Source: Fredinandcohnia onubensis (GTDB lineage Bacteria; Bacillota; Bacilli; Bacillales; Bacillaceae_L). Taken from it: 64,000 nt of DNA. Below are positions 54,411-63,597 of the stretch, one piece after another. The stretch is taken from the NCBI RefSeq assembly GCF_002734285.1, contig NZ_NSEA01000002.1, positions 1 to 64,000 of the forward strand. Reading direction: 5' to 3'. The notes beneath the pieces are model-generated. The model was not told where the DNA came from. It saw only the letters and a list, made by a program, of their open reading frames with translations, and searched no databases. The number at the start of each line of letters is the position of its first letter. The first letter of the stretch is position 1. Made by a program: the position numbers and the translations under genes.

Positions 54411-54562
54411 ATTTCTTTCCAGACTGTTGTCTACAAGTTTAGTATTATAGCATACGTAAAAAAACCTTTAAGGATTCATGTTTCGTTGAAATATCTTCTA
54501 TTCAAAGTAATAATTCCAATCTTCATAAAAGTTTGACCAATTCATTAAATAGATGATGAAAA

Positions 54563-54584
54563 AAGACGTCTATATGGACGTCTT
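54563..54584 (-). terminator. Terminator of the metallophosphoesterase gene
   Basis: AAGACGTC and GACGTCTT with a TATATG loop, just past the stop at 54587, T-run on the minus strand. Confidence 0.78.
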
Positions 54585-54586
54585 CA

Positions 54587-55438
54587 CTACATTGCTTGTT
54601 GTTCCGATGCATTTTTTGCTCCGAGCGTTAGGGTGTGAATGGTAATTTCAGGATTGCTTCGAACGCGAATATTAACCCCTGTCTGACCTAATCCCTCGTT
54701 TATATAAAACGGTTTTCCATCATGTGTATGAAAACCTTTTATCATCTTCATTCTAACAAGTTTCCCCATTTTCACCAAGTGATATGGCTTCGGGTAACAA
54801 ATTTGTCCACCGTGAAAATGGCCAGATAAGAGATAATCAAAATGATACTCCTTCATCTGCAAAACAAGATTTGGGTCGTGAGTTAACACAAGATTATACC
54901 CCGCTTTTAATGATGAATAAGACTCTACTAGACTGCTTCGTTTCGAAATAAAATCATCAATCCCAATCAAGTTCAAACGATGACCATGAATCAGAAGTGA
55001 CTCATTTTCATTTTGAAACGTTCTTACCCCGTGTTCCTCTAACAACTGTTTAAGTTTTTCAAAGTTTTTCTTACGTAAAAAATAATCATGATTTCCAAAC
55101 ACAGCATAAATACCATGTGACGGTGCAATCTTATTTAGTATGTCAAGATACGGAACGAGTTTTGGAATACTGCGTTGACGATCCAAGAAGTCACCAGTTA
55201 TGGCTATTAGGTCAATTTTTTCATTTTTCACTTGTCGGTATAATTCATCAGGAGTAATCGATAGATTTTCAAGATGTAAGTCTGATAGGTGGAGAACATT
55301 GACTTGTGTTGGGTTCACATATTGTTGTTCTGGGTTTACAGATATTTTATTAACAATCACGTTATACGTGTTTTTATTAGCTTTTCTAACAAAATAGAAA
55401 ACGATTAAGATAGCGATAAGAGCGATAAAAATTTTCAC
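54587..55438 (-). CDS. Membrane-anchored metallophosphoesterase (YkuE-like)
   Basis: 283 residues: one N-terminal membrane helix (1-17), then a calcineurin-like phosphoesterase with LHLSDLHLE (metal Asp and His, near 50), ITGDFLDRQ (Asp, near 80), FGNHDYF (Asn-His, near 117), VLTHDPNL and SGHFHGGQI (His, near 206). The catalytic domain may face outward as in YkuE-type enzymes. Substrate not known. It lies between SCO1 and ypmR, breaking the usual ypmQ-ypmR neighbourhood. Confidence 0.85.
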   Translation of the reverse strand: MKIFIALIAILIVFYFVRKANKNTYNVIVNKISVNPEQQYVNPTQVNVLHLSDLHLENLSITPDELYRQVKNEKIDLIAITGDFLDRQRSIPKLVPYLDILNKIAPSHGIYAVFGNHDYFLRKKNFEKLKQLLEEHGVRTFQNENESLLIHGHRLNLIGIDDFISKRSSLVESYSSLKAGYNLVLTHDPNLVLQMKEYHFDYLLSGHFHGGQICYPKPYHLVKMGKLVRMKMIKGFHTHDGKPFYINEGLGQTGVNIRVRSNPEITIHTLTLGAKNASEQQAM

Positions 55439-55511
55439 AAAAAAACACCACCTTTTCTCCTTCCATTATAGATAATAGAATTCGAAAAAAGCAGTGGTAA
55501 TGAATGGATAC

Positions 55512-56063
55512 CTATCGATACATCTTAAATAAGGTATTTTTAGACATAAATAAATACATCGGTTGTCTTCGGATACTTTGCGCTGACATAGTTGAAACTG
55601 CCATACCATACATGGGAAGAAATACAATTAATTTAAACCACAGATAGACTTTGTTCGATATCGCTACTGTTTCAAAGCCTAATCGTTTGCTACCTTTGTT
55701 TAGTGCTGTAATACCAATAAGCCCTTTTATTTCATCCCTTTTTGGATGGTTTTGTAAATACTCGGCAACTCCAGGCAATGCCTGCTTCACTTGCTTGTAT
55801 ATCATTCTAGCCTTTGAAGTTTCTCCTTGAAGTCCAATCAACTCTCTAAGTAAAATCACATTATGTAAATGAATTTTAATTAATAAATCGTTTTTCTTTA
55901 TTTCAGTTCCATCAGCAAGAACGCATGAACGTCCTTTATATTTTGTTACTTTAACCCGCAAAATCTCTTTATCCTCTACATATGTAAGTCTTGTAAGACC
56001 ATAATAAATCGGATCAAGAATTGTCCAAATGGTAATCACGCACAACTTCATTTTTGCGAGCAT
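55512..56063 (-). CDS. YkoP-like protein
   Basis: 183 residues with hydrophobic stretches near both ends (about 8-25 and 142-160) and a middle domain GTEIKKNDLLIKIHLHNVILLRELIGLQGETSKARMIYKQVKQALPGVAEYLQ. This resembles the B. subtilis YkoP group, found next to polysaccharide-processing genes, with no proven role. Start ATG at 56063 has a modest ribosome site AAGGGGATG. It points the same way as the metallophosphoesterase gene. Confidence 0.62.
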   Translation of the reverse strand: MLAKMKLCVITIWTILDPIYYGLTRLTYVEDKEILRVKVTKYKGRSCVLADGTEIKKNDLLIKIHLHNVILLRELIGLQGETSKARMIYKQVKQALPGVAEYLQNHPKRDEIKGLIGITALNKGSKRLGFETVAISNKVYLWFKLIVFLPMYGMAVSTMSAQSIRRQPMYLFMSKNTLFKMYR

Positions 56064-56206
56064 GGATGCATCCCCTTAACAATCATTTACAATTTCATTT
56101 TCTCTATTTTCTTTAAAAATTATTTTGGAAAAGTAAGGCAAGATAAAAGTAGGCCATTTTAAAAAAACTATGCACATACATTTATATTTGAAAGGAAGTC
56201 ATTTAG

Positions 56207-56356
56207 ATGGAAAAAGATAATGAAAAACAACAGGATTCAAAACATGAATTTCCTGAACAAATCTCAAATGGCTGTATGACCTTCACCAGTCATGAGCTGT
56301 TCTGGAAAGAGTTAGAAACCATCGTTGTTGACGGCGTAGAATCAGCAGAGGATTGA
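56207..56356 (+). CDS. Small acidic protein, 49 aa
   Basis: A short frame with an AAAGGAAG ribosome site 8 bases before ATG 56207 and a TGA directly before a terminator, so it looks like a real gene. The product (starting MEKDNEKQQDSKHEFPEQI, ending VVDGVESAED) is acidic and soluble with one Cys. No family is recognised. Convergent with the SCO1 gene. Confidence 0.6.
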   Translation: MEKDNEKQQDSKHEFPEQISNGCMTFTSHELFWKELETIVVDGVESAED

Positions 56357-56369
56357 GGTGGTAAGGAAA

Positions 56370-56394
56370 AAGGACTCCGAGGCTTGGAGTCCTT
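56370..56394. terminator. Bidirectional terminator between small ORF and SCO1
   Basis: AAGGACTCC (56370-56378), GGAGTCCTT (56386-56394), with T-runs in both directions. Confidence 0.88.
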
Positions 56395-56396
56395 CT

Positions 56397-56978
56397 TCAA
56401 TCAAACTCTTGTACTTTCTTGATATCTGCGATAATTTCTTCATATGGAGTATCTGAAACTCCATCATAATCCTTTAACACTGTTCCATTTTGGTCTACCA
56501 AATAGAACTTAGTCATATGCACCACCTGGTCTTCACCCTCTGGTTTTGCAACTAAGGCTGCAAAGCTGTCTTTTGCAAATACTGTGATTTCATCCAATGT
56601 ATATCCAGTTAACAAATGCCAGTTAGATAAATCATCAGAATAGCCTTCTGCATATTCCTTCAGCATTTCAGGCGTATCAACTTCTGGGTCAACTGAAAAG
56701 GAAACAAATTCAACATCAAGCTCCTCTTCTTTTACCATTCCTTGAAGTTTTGCCATATGAGCAGTCATTGGTGGACAAACCGTGTCACACTGTGTAAAGA
56801 TCATATCCGCTATCCATACTTTTCCTTCTAAATCTTTAAGGCTAAAATCTTCGCCATTCTGATCTACATAGGAGAAATCGGAAACCTCATAATTCAATGG
56901 ATTTGCAATACCACTATTTCCACACGCAGCCAAAATAAAAATAAGGGCGATCATAACAAAAAATTTTATTCTTTTCAC
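56397..56978 (-). CDS. ypmQ: SCO1/SenC copper-delivery lipoprotein (YpmQ-like)
   Basis: About 193 residues. GTG 56978 follows GTAGGTGA and gives a proper lipoprotein signal ending ILAAC. The thioredoxin-like domain has the SCO copper site TQCDTVC (two Cys, near 73-77) and the later His in VVHMTKF (near 160). SCO proteins carry copper to the CuA centre of cytochrome c oxidase and keep it reduced. The longer frame from ATG 57011 lacks a good ribosome site. In B. subtilis this gene sits beside ypmR. Confidence 0.9.
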   Translation of the reverse strand: MKRIKFFVMIALIFILAACGNSGIANPLNYEVSDFSYVDQNGEDFSLKDLEGKVWIADMIFTQCDTVCPPMTAHMAKLQGMVKEEELDVEFVSFSVDPEVDTPEMLKEYAEGYSDDLSNWHLLTGYTLDEITVFAKDSFAALVAKPEGEDQVVHMTKFYLVDQNGTVLKDYDGVSDTPYEEIIADIKKVQEFD

Positions 56979-57135
56979 GTTTTCACCTACATTCGTCATT
57001 TTTCCATTCAATATCTCATTTTAAAGAATCTGTGACAAACTTACAACAAAATAGCTGTGAACAATTTTCGAACATATCAAACAGCTTGTCATCATAAAAT
57101 GGACAAGGAGAGTGAGTTTTGGGAGGTTAACGGTT

Positions 57136-57183
57136 ATGAGTTTCTATTTTACTGGTTGGAGAGGTTTTTATTCAAATGCCTAA
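57136..57183 (+). CDS. Possible 15-residue leader peptide before yitE-like gene
   Basis: GGGAGG (57121-57126) stands 9 bases before ATG 57136; the frame MSFYFTGWRGFYSNA stops at TAA 57181-57183. Its end overlaps the start ATG of the next gene (57176), so translation could be coupled. It is rich in Phe, Tyr and Trp, but no attenuator hairpins are seen. It may be chance. Confidence 0.35.
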   Translation: MSFYFTGWRGFYSNA

Positions 57184-57796
57184 AATTATTATTACCTATA
57201 TATGTATTGTAATCGGCGCATTTTTACAGGGGCTCGGTATGTCCTTATTTTTATTTCCTCATAATATTCCTTCCGGTGGTGCTGCGGGGCTTGCGATACT
57301 TATGAATCATTGGGTCGATTTGCCTCTAGGCATATCCCTTTGGATTGTCAATTTCTCCTTTTTAATTCTTGCTTTAAAATACTTTGGATTTTCATGGACT
57401 GTAAAAACGATGATTGCAGTGACGATTACTTCGGTGACAGTGAGTTATGTATCTACTCTTGGATCATTCTTAACCCCTTTCTTCTGGCTTGACCTTTTAA
57501 GTGGGGCAGTAATTTTTGGTATTGGTGTCGGTCTTTTAATTCGAAGTGGTTCATCTAGTGGCGGAATGGTTATCCCAACATTAATGATTGCACAATACAA
57601 TGATTGGTCTCCTGGTAAAGTCATGCTTTGGTTAAATTTTTTCATTTTTTTATTAACAGCAACAGTTATCGATATCCGAATCGTTTTTTATGCGATTATA
57701 TGCCAAACAGTATCAACAAATATCATTGACGTAATCTATCATCTTAGAGCACCTTCGTTTATCAACACACCCTCACTGGGTTGGCGAAAAAAATAA
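57176..57796 (+). CDS. yitE: YitT-family membrane protein without C-terminal domain (YitE-like)
   Basis: 206 residues, five or six membrane helices of the YitT (DUF161) family: ALxQGLGMSLFLFPHNIPSGGAAGLAILMNH near the start and FGIGVGLLIRSGSSSGGMVIPTLMIAQ in the second half. The cytosolic DUF2179 domain of full-size YitT proteins is missing, as in B. subtilis YitE (about 206 aa), which lies with the sulfolactate genes yitA-D. Here it converges on that operon. Transport is plausible but unproven; sulfolactate or sulfate are candidates by context only. Confidence 0.8.
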   Translation: MPKIIITYICIVIGAFLQGLGMSLFLFPHNIPSGGAAGLAILMNHWVDLPLGISLWIVNFSFLILALKYFGFSWTVKTMIAVTITSVTVSYVSTLGSFLTPFFWLDLLSGAVIFGIGVGLLIRSGSSSGGMVIPTLMIAQYNDWSPGKVMLWLNFFIFLLTATVIDIRIVFYAIICQTVSTNIIDVIYHLRAPSFINTPSLGWRKK

Positions 57797-57826
57797 AGTA
57801 AGAAAGCCAAATGTACTTTCTTACTT
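57796..57826. terminator. Bidirectional terminator between yitE-like gene and cysC
   Basis: AAGTAAGAAAG (57796-57806) and CTTTCTTACTT (57816-57826), an 11-bp stem that includes both stop codons. Confidence 0.82.
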
Positions 57827-58426
57827 CAAAAGTATTTCCCTGTCTTTTAAATAGTTAATAATCGTTCCAACTGATTGTGAAATGGTTAATTTATCTGTCT
57901 CTATAATCAACTCTGGATGATTGGGTTCTTCGTATGGAGAGCTTATTCCGGTAAATTCGGATATCTCTCCATTCCTTGCTTTTTTATATAAGCCCTTTGG
58001 GTCACGATTTTCACAAATAGTAATTGGACATTTCACGTAAACTTCGATAAATTCCCCGTCCGGAAACAAGGCTCTCACCTGATCGCGATCCTCTCGAAAC
58101 GGTGAAATAAATGCTGTAGAAACGATTTGCCCACTATCAACAAATAGCTTTGATACCTCACCTATCCTACGTATATTTTCTTTCCTGTCCTCTTTGCTAA
58201 AGCCAAGTCCGGCATTTAATCCATGACGAATATTGTCACCATCAAGGACATAACTTTGAACATTTAGTGAGAAAAGCTCCTTGTCAAGGGCATTTGCTAA
58301 TGATGATTTACCTGAACCTGATAGCCCAGTAAACCAAATCACACAGCTTTTATGTTGATTTTGTTGTTGTCGCTCATTCTTCGTGATCGTTGATTGATGC
58401 CATATAATATATTGTTCTTCGCCCAT
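57821..58426 (-). CDS. cysC: Adenylylsulfate (APS) kinase
   Basis: About 201 residues. P-loop [14 protein letters not shown] (near 32-45), [26 protein letters not shown] (APS binding) and [13 protein letters not shown] are diagnostic of CysC, which phosphorylates APS to PAPS. Last gene of the sulfate-to-sulfolactate operon, corresponding to B. subtilis YisZ. ATG 58426 follows AAGGTGGGG; the GTG at 58435 is inside that site. It begins 10 bp after sat. Confidence 0.93.
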   Translation of the reverse strand: MGEEQYIIWHQSTITKNERQQQNQHKSCVIWFTGLSGSGKSSLANALDKELFSLNVQSYVLDGDNIRHGLNAGLGFSKEDRKENIRRIGEVSKLFVDSGQIVSTAFISPFREDRDQVRALFPDGEFIEVYVKCPITICENRDPKGLYKKARNGEISEFTGISSPYEEPNHPELIIETDKLTISQSVGTIINYLKDREILLK

Positions 58427-58436
58427 ATTCCCCACC

Positions 58437-59585
58437 TTATATCTTCGTGTATTGTTCTGCCATTCCTCGAATGAGGACCTCGACTACTTCTGGTCTACTA
58501 AATTCCTTTGGTGGTTTTTTACCCGCTTTTAGCATTTCACGTACCTTGGTGCCCGATAAAATGACATGGTCTTCTTTACTATGAGGACATGTTTTTGAGG
58601 ACGCCATATTCCCACATTTTCTACAGAAGAAACTATGCTCGAAAAACAATGGCAAAATGCCTAACTCATCTTCTGTAAAATGACTAAAAATAGTTTGTGA
58701 ATCATACGTTCCATAGTAATTCCCCACTCCTGCATGATCCCGACCGACTATAAAGTGAGTGCAGCCATAATTTTTTCGAACTAAAGCATGGAAAATCGCT
58801 TCTCTTGGACCTGCATAACGCATCGCAGCCGGAAATACCGATAAGAACACTCTGTTTTTTGGATAGTATTTTTCTAGGAGAACCATATAACTTTCCATTC
58901 TGATATCACTTGGAATATCGTCCGATTTCGTTTCCCCGACTAAGGGATTTAAAAATAAGCCATCTACAACTTCTAATGCAGATTTTTGAATATATTCATG
59001 TGCCCGGTGTACTGGATTACGTGTTTGAAATCCGACTACTTTCTTCCAACCAAGATGCTCAAAAACCGCTCTTGTTTCGATTGGGTCCAAGTAAAAGGTT
59101 TCAAACCTTTCCTTTTTTGGACGCTTAATCATATGAATCGGACCTGCAATATAAACACTTGGCCTTTCATACAAGCGTTTTACACCCGGATGTGCATCCT
59201 CCGTCGTTCGATACACCTTAAAAGCTTCAACTTCTTTGTTTGCCACATATTTTTCGGTTACTTCAATAACCCCATAAACCTCATCATTTTGTACTAATCG
59301 AACCTTTTCGCCGATTGAGATCTTTTTTGCCGTTGCCTTATCTACCGCCAATGTGATAGGAATTGACCATGGCAAACCATTTGCAAGTCTCATTGAGTGT
59401 AGAATCGATTCATAGTCTTCTTTACCTACAAATCCCTCAAGCGGACTGTATGCCCCAACCGCTATTAATTCCAAATCACTTAACTCCATGTTACTCAGTT
59501 CAATTTGTTTATCGATTTCTTCAACGTTTAAAGTTGGATTGAAACGATTTACCAGCGAACCGCCATGCGGCGTACTTAATGACAC
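58437..59585 (-). CDS. sat: Sulfate adenylyltransferase
   Basis: About 382 residues, ATP sulfurylase of the bacterial homomeric type. [14 protein letters not shown] (near 180-193, the ATP site), [53 protein letters not shown] and [11 protein letters not shown] (zinc Cys) are present. GTG 59585 follows GGAGG and gives the usual [14 protein letters not shown] start; the longer frame to 59633 is not needed. Makes APS from sulfate and ATP. Corresponds to YitA. Confidence 0.94.
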   Translation of the reverse strand: MSLSTPHGGSLVNRFNPTLNVEEIDKQIELSNMELSDLELIAVGAYSPLEGFVGKEDYESILHSMRLANGLPWSIPITLAVDKATAKKISIGEKVRLVQNDEVYGVIEVTEKYVANKEVEAFKVYRTTEDAHPGVKRLYERPSVYIAGPIHMIKRPKKERFETFYLDPIETRAVFEHLGWKKVVGFQTRNPVHRAHEYIQKSALEVVDGLFLNPLVGETKSDDIPSDIRMESYMVLLEKYYPKNRVFLSVFPAAMRYAGPREAIFHALVRKNYGCTHFIVGRDHAGVGNYYGTYDSQTIFSHFTEDELGILPLFFEHSFFCRKCGNMASSKTCPHSKEDHVILSGTKVREMLKAGKKPPKEFSRPEVVEVLIRGMAEQYTKI

Positions 59586-59611
59586 TTTAAAAACCTCCAT
59601 TACCAATTTCG

Positions 59612-60319
59612 TTATTTCACATGTAAACCGCATTCTGTCTTATCAGAATTGGCCCATCTACCCGAACGCAAATCTCCATTTAATGCTTGATTTGTACAAG
59701 GTGCACACCCAATACTTGGATAATCTTTGTCATGCAATTCATTGTAGGGTAGATTGTTCAGCTTGATATAGGTCCAAACATCGTCCCAAGTCCAATGAAT
59801 TAGCGGACAAATTTTTATGTTTTTAAATTTTTCATCCTTGTTTAGGTATTCCGTATTTTTGCGGGTTGGCCCCTGCTCCCTTCGCAGTCCCGAAATCCAA
59901 GCCTTGGTAGATGTTAATACTTCATGTAGAGGTTCAATTTTTCGAATTTGACAGCATAAGTTAGGATTCGTTTTCCATAGCTCATCCCCGTGCTCTTTTG
60001 CCTGCTCCTCAAGGTTTAAGGCCGGTTTTTTTAGTTCAATATTGAGAGTTGGATACTTTTCTTTAATCTTATCAATGAGTTCATAGGTTTCTTTGAAATG
60101 AAGTCCTGTATCCAGAAAGACAATTCTTGCTTCCTTGTTGACCTTAGAAATCAAGTCAATGAGGACCATACCCTCAGCACCAAAGCTACATGCATAAACA
60201 ATGTCTTCTGCCGAATACGTTCGATACGCCCATTTTAAAATGTCGTAATAATCTTTGTTGCTGTTTATAACGTCCTTTACACTTTCCTCATTCCAATTTT
60301 CATATGTGATGCCGCCCAA
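59612..60319 (-). CDS. cysH: APS/PAPS reductase (CysH)
   Basis: 235 residues. [13 protein letters not shown] (near 45), [14 protein letters not shown], the 4Fe-4S Cys pairs LCCQIRK and [17 protein letters not shown] and the catalytic Cys in the C-terminal ECGLH are all present. It reduces APS or PAPS to sulfite. TTG 60319 follows GAGGAGG at nine bases. It overlaps the upstream phosphatase gene by 20 bases. Corresponds to YitB, which is separate from the assimilatory CysH paralog usually found elsewhere. Confidence 0.93.
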   Translation of the reverse strand: MGGITYENWNEESVKDVINSNKDYYDILKWAYRTYSAEDIVYACSFGAEGMVLIDLISKVNKEARIVFLDTGLHFKETYELIDKIKEKYPTLNIELKKPALNLEEQAKEHGDELWKTNPNLCCQIRKIEPLHEVLTSTKAWISGLRREQGPTRKNTEYLNKDEKFKNIKICPLIHWTWDDVWTYIKLNNLPYNELHDKDYPSIGCAPCTNQALNGDLRSGRWANSDKTECGLHVK

Positions 60320-60860
60320 TCTTGTGTTCCTCCTCTCGGACCTTGATCGTTAGCAACTGATTGTTTTTTATCTCTAGCTGATTCATGTTATTGATGGTTC
60401 CGAATTTTAGATAAGATACACATGCTCGAATCCAGGAACCATGACCAAATACTAAAATTGACTCAAAATCCTTGTATTTTTGTAAAAATGTGTGCACCCT
60501 TTTCTCCAGGTTCGAAATCTTTTCCCCAAGCATAATTTCACCTGGATGTGTATACCACTCATTTTTATACGTTTCGATGAGTAGCTTCTTTTCTTTCCCT
60601 TCGAAATCTCCAAAATTAAGCTCATTTAATAGTGGATCAATTTCAAAACAATCATACCCATATCCCTTTGCTGTTTGTTGGGTGCGAGTCAATTCACTCG
60701 TTAAAATCAATGAGTATGTTGGTTTTAACATTTCTTTATTGATTTCAATTTCCTCTCTATTCTCATCCGTTAGCTCTAAAATGGGAATATCCTTACTCCC
60801 TTGAAGAACTCCTTTCTCGTTCCATTCAGTTGGAAGATGCCTGATTAAGGTAAGTTCCAT
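60300..60860 (-). CDS. Histidine phosphatase-superfamily protein in the sulfolactate operon
   Basis: 186 residues of the histidine phosphatase (phosphoglycerate mutase-like) superfamily. The phosphoacceptor motif is LIRHLPTEWNEKG (RHLPTEWN, near 6-14; normally RHGxT), then TSELTRTQQTAKGY (near 57-70), LNELNFGDFEGK (catalytic Glu region) and VFGHGSWIRACV (second His, near 139). It overlaps yitD by 16 bases and cysH by 20, so it belongs to the operon. There is no ComB/YitC-type phosphosulfolactate phosphatase here, so this protein is a natural candidate for that step; a metabolite repair or regulatory role is possible too. Confidence 0.85.
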   Translation of the reverse strand: MELTLIRHLPTEWNEKGVLQGSKDIPILELTDENREEIEINKEMLKPTYSLILTSELTRTQQTAKGYGYDCFEIDPLLNELNFGDFEGKEKKLLIETYKNEWYTHPGEIMLGEKISNLEKRVHTFLQKYKDFESILVFGHGSWIRACVSYLKFGTINNMNQLEIKNNQLLTIKVREEEHKIGRHHI

Positions 60861-61612
60861 GTCTTCTCCCCCAGGAAAAATGTCTCACTTCGTAGACCGA
60901 GTCTTTGTGATTCTAAAACGAGTACATCGTGTAATTTCACATTTCCGAGGTTGACATTTGCTCCAAACTGGTTAATAAAAAACATTTGGTGCTTAGGAGT
61001 GGGTGCTTCAAATATCACCTTATTTACATCAATATTTCGGGAAATTTGATTAATTAAATCCATGTTGACGTTACCTGAACGATTGTAAATACCTGCTGTT
61101 CCTGAGTCTCTCCCCTCAGTGATGACATATTTACAACCTGTTGCCAACAGTAAATTAATCTCATGTTCCCACTCAGATAAAGGCATTTCTTTATCTTGGT
61201 CTTTTGAACCAACCTCTGCAATTACATTAAAATGTTGTTTTAGTTTTTTGATTAATGAAATTCTCTTATTAAGTGGGATGTCAATTGTTCCATTTGAAAT
61301 TTCAATCCATTCAATCCCTAGCGTTTGTAGGCTTTTTGCATATTCGTCAAGTTTGTCTTGAACATAGCATTTTTCAAACAGGGTTCCGCCACAATAAGGG
61401 ATGACATTGTATTTTTTATAGAGGTTGATTTTTTCTTGTAGGTTCGGGGTCACATAAGCGGAGCCAATCCCAATTTTTGCGATATCGATATAGGTATGAT
61501 AATCCTTTAAATAAGCCTCTAATTGACCTATTGGCGTACCAAAATCAGCGATTGAGGTAAGTCCATAGCTTCGTTCTCCCTGTGTTCGTAAAGGAACATC
61601 TAAAAAATCCAT
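60845..61612 (-). CDS. yitD: Phosphosulfolactate synthase (ComA/YitD-like)
   Basis: 255 residues, TIM-barrel ComA family. RTQGERSYGLTSIADFGTPIGQLEAYL near the start, DIAKIGIGSAYV, YCGGTLFEKC, WIEISNGTIDIPL (near 100-112), EVGSKD and TEGRDSGTAGIY are the family markers. It adds sulfite to phosphoenolpyruvate to give (2R)-phospho-3-sulfolactate, in Mg2+-dependent fashion. It is first in the operon, behind AAGGAGGAG, so the sulfite made by the genes downstream should feed it. B. subtilis YitD is the counterpart. Confidence 0.92.
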   Translation of the reverse strand: MDFLDVPLRTQGERSYGLTSIADFGTPIGQLEAYLKDYHTYIDIAKIGIGSAYVTPNLQEKINLYKKYNVIPYCGGTLFEKCYVQDKLDEYAKSLQTLGIEWIEISNGTIDIPLNKRISLIKKLKQHFNVIAEVGSKDQDKEMPLSEWEHEINLLLATGCKYVITEGRDSGTAGIYNRSGNVNMDLINQISRNIDVNKVIFEAPTPKHQMFFINQFGANVNLGNVKLHDVLVLESQRLGLRSETFFLGEKTWNLP

Positions 61613-61928
61613 AGGAATAACTCCTCCTTAGTCCAGCGTAAGGATAAAAAATCCTCACTACATTTGCCTAATTCTTCATAGGCTTCTGTTCTATTTTTAT
61701 TACATATACCCATCTTCTTACAGTTGATATGTTATTCAAAAATAGGTAAAGGGTGTATAGATTGGGCTTTTCTGGGCACTGTTCATTTGGAAACTACTTA
61801 CAGAATAGGTTTCGTGAGATATTGAAAAAATAGTAAGGCAATAATTGATTTTAACGACAATGACAAGAGAGGAACGGATGAAGTTCATCCAGCCTTTTAC
61901 ATACCGTAAAAGAAGGAGATGCAAAAAC
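61613..61928. other. Divergent promoter region of yitD operon and yitG-like gene
   Basis: About 300 bp, AT-rich, no repeat. A clear vegetative promoter is not seen on either strand. On the minus strand ACATATC and GTATATGT lie about 20 bp apart and could be a weak sporulation (sigma-E-like) promoter, but the fit is poor. Confidence 0.35.
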
Positions 61929-63176
61929 TTGTCAAATCAAAAAAATTCAGCAATGACAATTGTTGCGATTAGTTCTATTCCACTAATCCTGGTACTTGGT
62001 AATTCGATGCTCATCCCTGTTTTACCACAAATGCAAAAAGAGCTAGAAATCAGCCAATTTCAGGTGAGTCTTGTAATCACAACATTTTCAGTTGCAGCGG
62101 CGATTTCAATCCCATTACTCGGCTATTTCTCGGATCGTTTTTCTAGGAAAGCGGTTATTATACCAGCATTGATTCTTTACGGTACTGGTGGATTGCTTGC
62201 TGGTGCTGCAGCCGCCTGGTTTTCTAGCCCTTATTTTTGGATTATGGCTGGTAGGCTTATGCAGGGTATCGGTGCGGCAGGAACAGCACCTATCGCAATG
62301 GCGCTTACTGGAGATCTATTTAAAGGAGGAAAACAAAGCAGAGTTTTAGGACTCGTGGAGGCATCAAATGGCTTTGGGAAGGTTATTTCACCAATTATCG
62401 GTTCCCTTCTAGCGTTACTATTTTGGTATGCTGCCTTTTTCGCTTTCCCAATTTTTTGCTTAATTTCCGTACTTCTCACGATATTCTTTGTTAAAGAGAA
62501 AAAACAAAAGAAAGAACCACCCCCACTTAAACAATATGTGCGAGGATTGTTTTCAGTGTTTAAACATGAAGGCAGATGGTTATTCACTGCATATTTAGCT
62601 GGAGCAACCTGCTTATTCACCCTTTTTGGGATTCTCTTTTACTTATCTGATGTATTAGAAAAAACGTATGATACAGATGGAGTACTTAAAGGAGCCATAT
62701 TAGCAATTCCATTATTATGTATGACAACAACATCTTATATTACAGGTAGTAAAATCGGTAAAAAGATGCCTTTGATGAAAAAGCTCATCATCATTGGACT
62801 TCTTCTCATGACTGTATCGTTTGGATTATTAGTCTTTTTTGAGAGTTTGATTCCGTTTATTGCCGTTTTGGCAATCAGCAGTATCGGAACTGGGCTTGTA
62901 TTACCTTGTATAAACAGCTTTATTACGGGCTCTGTTTCATCCGAAAAGCGAGGATTTGTTACTTCTCTTTATGGGTCTGTTCGCTTCTTAGGAGTGGCCA
63001 TTGGTCCACCTATATACGGTTGGTTAATGAATTGGTCAAGAGCCGGTATGTTTTTAACAACTGCATCATTAACACTTGTAGTTGGGCTTTTATGTATGCT
63101 CCTGATTCATGTTAAAAAGAAAAAGCCTAATAAAGAAACAAATGATTCCCTGTTCAAAAAACTTCAGTTTACCTAA
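61929..63176 (+). CDS. yitG: MFS exporter (YitG-like)
   Basis: About 415 residues, 12 or more membrane helices. [52 protein letters not shown] (near 25-75), [24 protein letters not shown] and the helix-5 segment [18 protein letters not shown] mark the drug:H+ antiporter group. TTG 61929 follows AGAAGGAGAT and removes a basic non-family N-terminus of the longer frame. B. subtilis YitG lies near the same sulfolactate genes, so the two have stayed together. Substrate unknown. Confidence 0.85.
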   Translation: MSNQKNSAMTIVAISSIPLILVLGNSMLIPVLPQMQKELEISQFQVSLVITTFSVAAAISIPLLGYFSDRFSRKAVIIPALILYGTGGLLAGAAAAWFSSPYFWIMAGRLMQGIGAAGTAPIAMALTGDLFKGGKQSRVLGLVEASNGFGKVISPIIGSLLALLFWYAAFFAFPIFCLISVLLTIFFVKEKKQKKEPPPLKQYVRGLFSVFKHEGRWLFTAYLAGATCLFTLFGILFYLSDVLEKTYDTDGVLKGAILAIPLLCMTTTSYITGSKIGKKMPLMKKLIIIGLLLMTVSFGLLVFFESLIPFIAVLAISSIGTGLVLPCINSFITGSVSSEKRGFVTSLYGSVRFLGVAIGPPIYGWLMNWSRAGMFLTTASLTLVVGLLCMLLIHVKKKKPNKETNDSLFKKLQFT

Positions 63177-63199
63177 TATGATAAAGGAGAGGTTGAGCT

Positions 63200-63487
63200 T
63201 TGCAAATTTTTGTTTCTCCAGAGGTTATTAAGGAAGAATGTCAAATACTAAACATCGTCAATCAAGAAAAAAAAGCACTTGGCTATATCTCGTTTTTCTT
63301 TGATGATAAAAAAATGTATGTCTATGGACACTGTGAGGAATTGGGTGTAAGTAAGGATTTTAAAGACACAATCACACCGTACATTCAAGGTATGGCGAAA
63401 GCAAAGCCAGATTTAGATATTTTCTCTTACATCTCGATTGGTGGAGAAAAATTAGACTTATCAGAAGAAGAATCGGAAGAAAACTAA
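63200..63487 (+). CDS. Hypothetical protein, 95 aa
   Basis: Starts at TTG 63200 behind AAAGGAGAGG and ends with an acidic tail (DLSEEESEEN). A small alpha/beta protein with no membrane helix or motif I recognise; one Cys in GHCEEL. It follows the MFS gene by 23 bp and shares its terminator, so it may be cotranscribed. Confidence 0.6.
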   Translation: MQIFVSPEVIKEECQILNIVNQEKKALGYISFFFDDKKMYVYGHCEELGVSKDFKDTITPYIQGMAKAKPDLDIFSYISIGGEKLDLSEEESEEN

Positions 63488-63516
63488 GGATATCGATTTC
63501 GATATCCTTTTTTCTT
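63486..63516 (+). terminator. Terminator after the yitG-like transcript
   Basis: AAGGATATCG (63486-63495), ATTT loop, CGATATCCTT (63500-63509), then TTTTTTC. Perfect 10-bp stem. Confidence 0.92.
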
Positions 63517-63597
63517 TGACAAAACGGTGAACAGATATTGTAAGGACATGGATTATGTTAAAATGGGCTTACATAGACATTGGAAAGGTTGTTTGAA

